Source: JAAFGT01 sp041485165 | GTDB taxonomy: Bacteria; Acidobacteriota; Terriglobia; Acidiferrales; UBA7541 | DNA length: 64,000 nt | Direction of reading: 5' to 3' | Assembly: GCA_041485165.1 (NCBI GenBank) | Contig: JBGPJC010000002.1 | Span: 1 to 64,000 of the forward strand | Part shown: one piece after another, positions 59,190 to 64,000 of the stretch | Layout of the letters: each line of letters begins with the position of its first letter | Numbering within the stretch: position 1 is the first letter of the stretch | Notes under the pieces: generated by a model | The model's input: only the letters and a program-made list of their open reading frames with translations | Told to the model about the DNA's origin: nothing | Database searches by the model: none | Translations under genes and position numbers: made by a program

Positions 59190-59205
59190 CCGGAGTTCAC
59201 TCCGG
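59190..59205. promoter_or_regulatory. Palindrome in the PEP-CTERM gene leader
   Basis: CCGGAGT-TC-ACTCCGG, a perfect 7-bp inverted repeat, 55 bp upstream of the ATG at 59261. Could be an operator or an RNA hairpin. Confidence 0.4.
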
Positions 59206-59260
59206 CGTAATCCCTCCACAGATACTCAAGAGAAAGATATTCAACACAGGGGCTAAATCC

Positions 59261-59980
59261 ATGAAACGAATCGTCTTCGCAGGGGTAGTGTGTTTTCTCT
59301 TCGCGACTCTGCCGGCGCAGGCCAACAGTATCTCGGTCATCGGCACTATCCCCACTCCGGACACGCCTTTTGCCCTGGTGTTTAGCCTTTCGGGCGCGGC
59401 GACGGTCAACTTCCAGACGTTCGGTTTCGGCGGGGGGACGAACGCGCAGGGCACGGCCATCGCCCCGGGCGGCTTCGATCCCCTGATTGCTCTTTTTTCC
59501 GGAACGGGCCCGGGCGCTTCGATCGTCCTGACGGGAGGCAATCCAGCAGCCAGCGCCGCCATCTTCGGCAACAACGCGGGCGCGTGTCCCCCGGCGGGCT
59601 TGGTTACCATCGGCACGGGCCTGGGGAGTTCCGTTTGCGGCGATGCCCAAATGTCGCTTGCGCTTGGCCCCGGCATCTACACCCTGCTGCTGACTGACGG
59701 CAATTACATCCCCCTCGCCGTGAACCCGGGTCCGCCGGGGGCCTCGACGGTGGGGGATGGCTTTACCGATTTCAGCGGCGGCGTCTTCCAGACATGTAAC
59801 ACCACGTCGAACGGCTCGTTCTGCATAACGCCCACGGGGAACTTCGCACTCGACGTGACCACCCAGGGAAGCGTGACCGTCGTGCCCGAGCCGGCCACGC
59901 TGGCGATGTTGGGAAGCGGTCTCGCCGCTCTGGCCGGCATGCTGCGGAGGCGCTCCGGCAGGTCCGCTTCAAAGATGTGA
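59261..59980 (+). CDS. PEP-CTERM sorting-domain protein
   Basis: 239 residues from an ATG with AGGGG upstream. Signal peptide RIVFAGVVCFLFATLPAQA. A beta-rich passenger resembling DVUA0089-type proteins (IPTPDTPFALVFSLSGAATV, ALFSGTGPGASIVLTGGNPA, LGPGIYTLLLTDGNYIPLAV). The C-terminus is a PEP-CTERM signal: VPEPATLAMLGSGLAALAG followed by MLRRRSGR. It should be processed by an exosortase and anchored or released at the surface; no exosortase gene is in the window. Confidence 0.93.
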   Translation: MKRIVFAGVVCFLFATLPAQANSISVIGTIPTPDTPFALVFSLSGAATVNFQTFGFGGGTNAQGTAIAPGGFDPLIALFSGTGPGASIVLTGGNPAASAAIFGNNAGACPPAGLVTIGTGLGSSVCGDAQMSLALGPGIYTLLLTDGNYIPLAVNPGPPGASTVGDGFTDFSGGVFQTCNTTSNGSFCITPTGNFALDVTTQGSVTVVPEPATLAMLGSGLAALAGMLRRRSGRSASKM

Positions 59981-60099
59981 TACCGTCAGAGGCTTCGCGG
60001 GGGCGAGGCATCGGCCTCAGCTCCTGTTGTTTTTGTGCGTTGTCTCGCACGCCGTAGGGCCAATCGAAGTTTCAAGACAGAAAGGAAAAGGGGGATGAA

Positions 60100-60747
60100 A
60101 TGAACGCTCTGAAGAAACTCGCGTTGTGGCTGCTGGCGACGAGCCTCGTGCTTGCCGCGGCGGCGATACTGATCCCTAAGAAAGCTGTGGCCTTACTTGC
60201 CACGCAGGTCTTTGTGACGAATCCTGCCGTGCCGGTTACCGGCGACGTGGGCATCAGTGGAACTCCGACGGTGCAGCTCGCTCCAGGAACCATGGTGGGC
60301 GTGACTGGCGGAACCTTCAACTTCAGCAACACGCCTTCCACGCCGATCTTCACGCGGGATAAAGACAATCCCGCGCTGACGTCGTTTCAGACCACGCTGT
60401 GCAGTGGGGGGAGCAGCAGTGGCAGTAGCCCCTGCTCTATCCCCAGTTCTTTCACGGTCGGTGCGAACGAGCGATTGGTAATCGAATATGTGTCGATATT
60501 TTGTCAGGTACAGGGCGGCGCCTCAGTGACTTTTCCACCCTTCATTAATACAACCGCCGGAGGCAACCTCAGCCAATACGCGTTCTCGCCCGGTCAGACG
60601 ATTCACGCGGCAATCACCTTGGCGAATCAGCAGACGCGAATCTATGCCGATCCAGGAACGCGAGTTGACTTCGGTGCTCTCGGCTTGCCTGGTGCTGGCG
60701 CTTTCCTTTGCAACGCTAGGCTGTCGGGAAACTTGGTAACGCAATAA
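60100..60747 (+). CDS. Secreted protein of unknown function, paralog 1
   Basis: 215 residues. Signal sequence KLALWLLATSLVLAAAAILI. Mature segments FVTNPAVPVTGDVGISGTPT, FSNTPSTPIFTRDKDNPALT, a Ser/Gly/Cys-rich linker and a beta-rich C-terminal half ending in FLCNARLSGNLVTQ. The central 200 bp are almost identical to paralog 2 at 61149, whereas the C-terminal half has diverged. No named family recognised. ATG preceded by AGGGGG. Confidence 0.8.
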   Translation: MNALKKLALWLLATSLVLAAAAILIPKKAVALLATQVFVTNPAVPVTGDVGISGTPTVQLAPGTMVGVTGGTFNFSNTPSTPIFTRDKDNPALTSFQTTLCSGGSSSGSSPCSIPSSFTVGANERLVIEYVSIFCQVQGGASVTFPPFINTTAGGNLSQYAFSPGQTIHAAITLANQQTRIYADPGTRVDFGALGLPGAGAFLCNARLSGNLVTQ

Positions 60748-61148
60748 CGCTTGCCGTTTCGTGTTGGATGAGTACGGCTCTGAAGCTCTACGTTATCGCC
60801 GCGGTGGGCTGGGTCGCGATGGGCTGTTGACGACAGTCCAGGAGGACTTGTACTCTCCGGGGCATTCCTTGCTGCTCGGGGGTATGGCCACGCACCAGCG
60901 TTGTTCAGCCCGGCCGGAGCTGCCGCGCGGAGTTTCTCTTCGAACCCTGCGCCAGCCCCCTTCTGCCCGCCCAAGGGATCCCGCCCTCCCGGTCTGTGCA
61001 AACTCGACCTCCTGCGTGTTCATTCTTTCTGTTCGGGGGCCAGCCTGCAGGCGTAGCTCGCTGCGCCCTGGCTGCGCTCCGGGGAGTCTGATACGCCCGA
61101 CTTTCTTTGTCTTCTTGTTTTCGCTCGAATCTAGAAAAGGAGGAAGTC
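60748..61148. other. Intergenic spacer between the paralogs
   Basis: 401 bp with no credible gene. The first about 43 bp (CGCTTGCCGTTTCGTGTTGG and following) also occur after paralog 2 at 61815-61857, marking the 3' edge of the duplicated unit. The rest shows no clear promoter or repeat. Confidence 0.6.
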
Positions 61149-61814
61149 ATGAACAGTCTGAAGAAAGTTGTGCTGTGGCTGCTGGCCACGAGCCTGGTGT
61201 TTGCGGCCGCGGCGATACTGATCCCTAAGAAAGCTGTGGCCTTACTTGCCACTAACGTCTTTGTGACGAATCCTGCCGTGCCGGTTACCGGCGACGTGGG
61301 AATCAGTGGAACTCCCACGGTGCAGCTCGCTCCAGGAACCATGGTGGGCGTGACTGGAGGAACCTTCAACCTCAGCAATACGCCTTCCACGCCGATCTTT
61401 ACCCGGGATAAGGACAATCCCGCGTTGGCGCCGTTTCAGACCACTCTGTGCTCCGGGCAAAGCAGCAACAACATTGGCTGCGCCTCTAGTGGTTCTCCCA
61501 GTTTTTTCACGGTCGGTGCGAACCAGCTATTGGTAATTGAATATGTGTCGGTATCGTGTGCAGCATCTGGCAGCGGCTCGTCCGTGCGTGGATCCAGCCT
61601 TTTTACACCGGTCTTTGGCAACACCGCCATTTACAATTTCCCGCTCGGTCAGCCGGGTCCCTTCGGAGAGTTCATTTCGAATCAACAGACGCGAATCTAT
61701 GCCGGTCCAGGATCGTCAGTTTCCTTAGTTGCTGATGGCCAGATTGCTGGTGGTGGTGTGCAGGGAGTTTTCGCTTGCAACGCTACGCTGTCGGGAAACC
61801 TGGTAACGCCATAA
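61149..61814 (+). CDS. Secreted protein of unknown function, paralog 2
   Basis: 221 residues from an ATG with AAGGAGGA upstream. Signal sequence KVVLWLLATSLVFAAAAILI. Same architecture as paralog 1, including FVTNPAVPVTGDVGISGTPT, SNTPSTPIFTRDKDNPALAP and the end FACNATLSGNLVTP with two Cys-rich stretches (CSGQSSNNIGCASSG). Shared NQQTRIYA in the C-terminal half. Function unknown; probably extracellular or periplasmic. Confidence 0.8.
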   Translation: MNSLKKVVLWLLATSLVFAAAAILIPKKAVALLATNVFVTNPAVPVTGDVGISGTPTVQLAPGTMVGVTGGTFNLSNTPSTPIFTRDKDNPALAPFQTTLCSGQSSNNIGCASSGSPSFFTVGANQLLVIEYVSVSCAASGSGSSVRGSSLFTPVFGNTAIYNFPLGQPGPFGEFISNQQTRIYAGPGSSVSLVADGQIAGGGVQGVFACNATLSGNLVTP

Positions 61815-61858
61815 CGCCTGCCGTTTCGTGTTGGATGAGTAGGGCTCTGAAGCTCTAT

Positions 61859-62011
61859 TCAGGGTTTGGAGGCGGGGCGGGGCTGGACAACGTCGTCGTA
61901 GAGCCCGTCGATCACGCCCCGGTAGCGCTCTTCGACCACCCGGCGCCGCAGCTTCAGGGTATAGGTGAGCTGCCCGTCATCGAAGGTGAAGTCCCGGTCG
62001 AGCAGAGCGAA
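61859..62011 (-). pseudogene. C-terminal relic of a second acyl-CoA synthetase
   Basis: About 50 codons ending at 61859 that read FALLDRDFTFDDGQLTYTLK and then LRRRVVEERYRGVIDGLYDD, about 81% identical to the C-terminus of the acyl-CoA synthetase at 62780. Similarity stops at GCGAA (62007-62011), where the DNA continues directly into REP-like sequence (GCGAAGCCGTGCCCTC). It is thus a remnant of a paralog or of a partial duplication cut by the REP/RAYT element. Confidence 0.75.
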
Positions 62012-62041
62012 GCCGTGCCCTCTTTCGCGCAGCGGTGACCC

Positions 62042-62124
62042 GTAGGGGCACGGCGAAGCCGTGCCCTCCTTCGTAGTGGAGGACGGGGGGCGGACCAGAG
62101 GGCACGGCTTCGCCGTGCCCCTAC
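62042..62124. repeat. REPIN left of the RAYT gene
   Basis: GTAG plus palindrome GGGCACGGCGAAGCCGTGCCC, a spacer of about 30 bp, and the inverted REP ending in CTAC. The inner REP supplies the TAG stop codon of the RAYT gene at 62121-62123. Confidence 0.88.
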
Positions 62125-62651
62125 GACCGCTCAGGGTTTTCGTGATCGAAATGCCACCGGGCCGGATTTTCGAGAATGTAGCGCGCCGCCGCGCTGTATT
62201 CCTTTCCATCGCGGAGGACGCGCTCGAAATAGTTTCGCTGCCACACCGGATGCCCCGGCTGTACGCCGGCATGCTTCGCCCGCGCGCTGACCTCCGCCTT
62301 GAACGAACGGATGATCGTGGGCAGGGACCCTGCGACCGGTTTCTGAAAGCCTTCTGCGTGCCCCGGGTCCCGGGCAGGCGTCCGGTGAAGCAGGAGAATG
62401 CCATGCAAGTGATTGGGCATGACCACGTACGCGTCCAACTCCGCGTGCGCGAAGCGCTGCGGCATTTCCAGCCAGCGCGCCTGCACGATCCGTCCGATGG
62501 CGCCGAGGTCGACTGCATCGTCACGCATCCGGCCAAACAGGCACCGCCGTTCGAACGCACAAATGGTGACGAAATAGACCCCGGCTTGACTGTAGTTGAA
62601 GCCCGGCAATCGAATGGACCGCCGATGACCGGCCGGCTCGAGGTTATTCAT
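62121..62651 (-). mobile_element. REP-associated tyrosine transposase (RAYT)
   Basis: 176-residue Y1 transposase (IS200/IS605-related, TnpA_REP). Opening RSIRLPGFNYSQAGVYFVTI, HUH motif H81-L-H83 in YVVMPNHLHGILLL, and candidate catalytic Tyr141 in WQRNYFERVLRD followed by ARYILENPARW. Single-copy housekeeping relatives of such enzymes spread REP hairpins but do not usually move themselves. Here REPINs with identical hairpins lie directly on both sides, so this enzyme is the probable partner of the window's REPs. Confidence 0.93.
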
Positions 62652-62702
62652 GCGCGGATTCTAAACTGGGCTTGCGACATATGCACGACGACTCCGGCCG
62701 TT

Positions 62703-62783
62703 GTAGGGGCACGGCGAAGCCGTGCCCTCTGCGGGAGGAGCACCAGCACCGGAGAAGAGGGCACGGCTTCGCCGTGCCCCTAC
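62703..62783. repeat. REPIN right of the RAYT gene
   Basis: GTAG plus GGGCACGGCGAAGCCGTGCCC, spacer of about 30 bp, inverted REP with CTAC at 62780-62783. The outer GTAG supplies the TAG stop codon of the acyl-CoA synthetase gene. Confidence 0.88.
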
Positions 62784-64000
62784 GAGATTTGGCCGGCCTG
62801 GGCGGGGCGGGGTTGGGCGACATCGGCGTACAGTTGCTCAATCGCGTCCCGGTAGCGCTCTTCGATCACCCGGCGTCTCAGCTTCAACGTGTAGGTGAGC
62901 TGGCCGTCATCGAATGTGAAGTCTTTGTCCAGCAGCGCGAATCGCTTGATCTTTTCGTATTGGGCCAGGTCATGCGTCAGGCGGGTCACCTCGTGGTCGA
63001 TCAGCTCCCGCGTCCAAGGATGAGTCAGCACCTCGTGGGGTGAGGTGAATTTTACCCCCGCCTCCCGGGCGGCGGTTTCGACCGCCGCGAGATTGGGGAC
63101 GATCAGCGCGCTGACAAATTTTCTCCGGTCGCCGACCACCACCGCGTTGAGGATATAGGGGCAGGATTTCAACAGGTTTTCAATCGGCTGCGGAGCTACG
63201 AACTTGCCGCCAGCCGTCTTGATCAGGTCTTTCTTCCGGTCGGTGATGCTCAGGTAGCCGTCCTTGTCGAGCACGCCGATATCGCCGGTGCGGAGCCATC
63301 CGTCCGGGCCCAGCGCCTCGCGCGTCGCCTCCGGCTTGTTGTAATAGCCCATCATCACGCACGGGCCGCGCACCTCAATTTCTCCGTCTTCGGCGATGCG
63401 CACCTCGACGTTGGGAATCAGCTTCCCGGAAGTACCCATGCGGTTCTGCGCCGGCGTGTTGGTGCAGACGATGGGCGAGGTTTCCGTCAGGCCGTAGCCC
63501 TGATAGACGCGGATGTCCACGCCCCAGAAGAATTCAGCCAGCTCTTTCGACAGCGGCCCGCCACCGGCGATGAACGAGCGGATCCGGCCGCCCATCGCTG
63601 CGCGGATTTTGGAGTAGATCAGCCGGTCGGCCACGGCCCACTTGAGGCGCAAACCGAGCGACGCCGGGCGGACGCTGGACTTCCACGGCGCGGCCTCTGC
63701 GGCAACCAGCATTCCCCAGTCGAAGAGCCATCGCTTCAACCCAGTGAACTTGCGGCCCCGCTGCATCAAGCCGGCGAAAATCTTTTCGAAGAATCGCGGC
63801 ACCGCGGCGACCAGGTGGGGGCGCACCTCGAGGAGCGCCTGCTGGACGTCCTCCATCCGCTCGACATAGGCCACGGTCATCCCGGTAAAGAAATACATGT
63901 AGGCGAGTTGGCGCTCGTAGACGTGAGACAAAGGAAGAAACGAGAGGCCGATGTCAGCGGGGCGGAAATCTGGAGTGACCGCATCGGTGGCGTTCGAGCT
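62780..64000 (-). CDS. Long-chain acyl-CoA synthetase (AMP-forming), 5' end outside the window
   Basis: C-terminal 406 codons of an ANL-superfamily enzyme (FadD15-like). The frame continues upstream past the window (FLPLSHVYERQLAYMYFF). Motifs: YQGYGLTETSPIVCTNTP (A5-like), MMGYYNKPEATREALGPDGW, LRTGDIGVLDKDGYLSITDR, KKDLIKTAGGKFVAPQPIEN. Activates fatty acids to acyl-CoA via acyl-adenylate. The gene terminates at the TAG of an adjacent REP element, leaving the short tail AQAGQIS. Confidence 0.94.
   Translation of the reverse strand, partial: SSNATDAVTPDFRPADIGLSFLPLSHVYERQLAYMYFFTGMTVAYVERMEDVQQALLEVRPHLVAAVPRFFEKIFAGLMQRGRKFTGLKRWLFDWGMLVAAEAAPWKSSVRPASLGLRLKWAVADRLIYSKIRAAMGGRIRSFIAGGGPLSKELAEFFWGVDIRVYQGYGLTETSPIVCTNTPAQNRMGTSGKLIPNVEVRIAEDGEIEVRGPCVMMGYYNKPEATREALGPDGWLRTGDIGVLDKDGYLSITDRKKDLIKTAGGKFVAPQPIENLLKSCPYILNAVVVGDRRKFVSALIVPNLAAVETAAREAGVKFTSPHEVLTHPWTRELIDHEVTRLTHDLAQYEKIKRFALLDKDFTFDDGQLTYTLKLRRRVIEERYRDAIEQLYADVAQPRPAQAGQIS

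Overview
The window looks like chromosomal DNA of an Acidobacteriota bacterium, probably a soil or metagenomic member of Terriglobia. The basis is high G+C, a 1280-residue Oar-type TonB-dependent receptor with an N-terminal carboxypeptidase-regulatory domain, a PEP-CTERM protein, many secreted proteins of unknown function, and several REP-like palindrome families. No rRNA, tRNA, phage or CRISPR was seen. Both window ends cut genes: an APC permease at the left and an acyl-CoA synthetase at the right.

Layout. 1-6652: amino acid permease, class III aminotransferase and the large TonB receptor, all on the minus strand. 6788-14746: a probable operon with a MerR-XRE-cupin fusion regulator, an exported amidohydrolase, a complete polyamine-type ABC importer (potDABC) and a Tat-exported flavin oxidoreductase. 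14738-18599: cytochrome c, an outer-membrane-like protein and a membrane-bound spermidine-synthase-like protein. 18875-22477: TPR protein, LuxR-type regulator, then the agmatine-to-putrescine pair (N-carbamoylputrescine amidase, agmatine deiminase). Polyamine metabolism is therefore the theme of the first third. 22474-31060: an envelope gene cluster (RDD, SpoIIM-like, DUF58, MoxR ATPase, DUF4350, DUF4129, two related polytopic proteins). 31185-37280: gamma-glutamyltransferase, DUF4097-like protein, DinB protein and an ABC-2 transporter. 37578-41876: glycogen branching enzyme, two related secreted proteins of unknown function and a ferredoxin-NADP reductase-like protein. 42722-45627: split proton-translocating transhydrogenase (pntA1, pntA2, pntB). 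45770-58795: mixed housekeeping genes (FtsX-like permease, epimerase, M48 protease, cystathionine synthase-like enzyme, CutA, phosphohexomutase, FtsB-like protein, CPBP protease, ThiG). 59261-64000: PEP-CTERM protein, a tandem pair of mosaic paralogs, a RAYT transposase between two REPINs, and the acyl-CoA synthetase.

The most striking observation is a glutaredoxin gene at 46465-46707. The first position of its CxxC redox motif is an in-frame TGA (UxxC), and a SECIS-like hairpin follows at the expected distance. It is a candidate selenoprotein. The second is a RAYT/REPIN system whose conserved GTAG foot provides the TAG stop codon of three different genes in the window. The third is the polyamine operon led by a three-domain fusion regulator.
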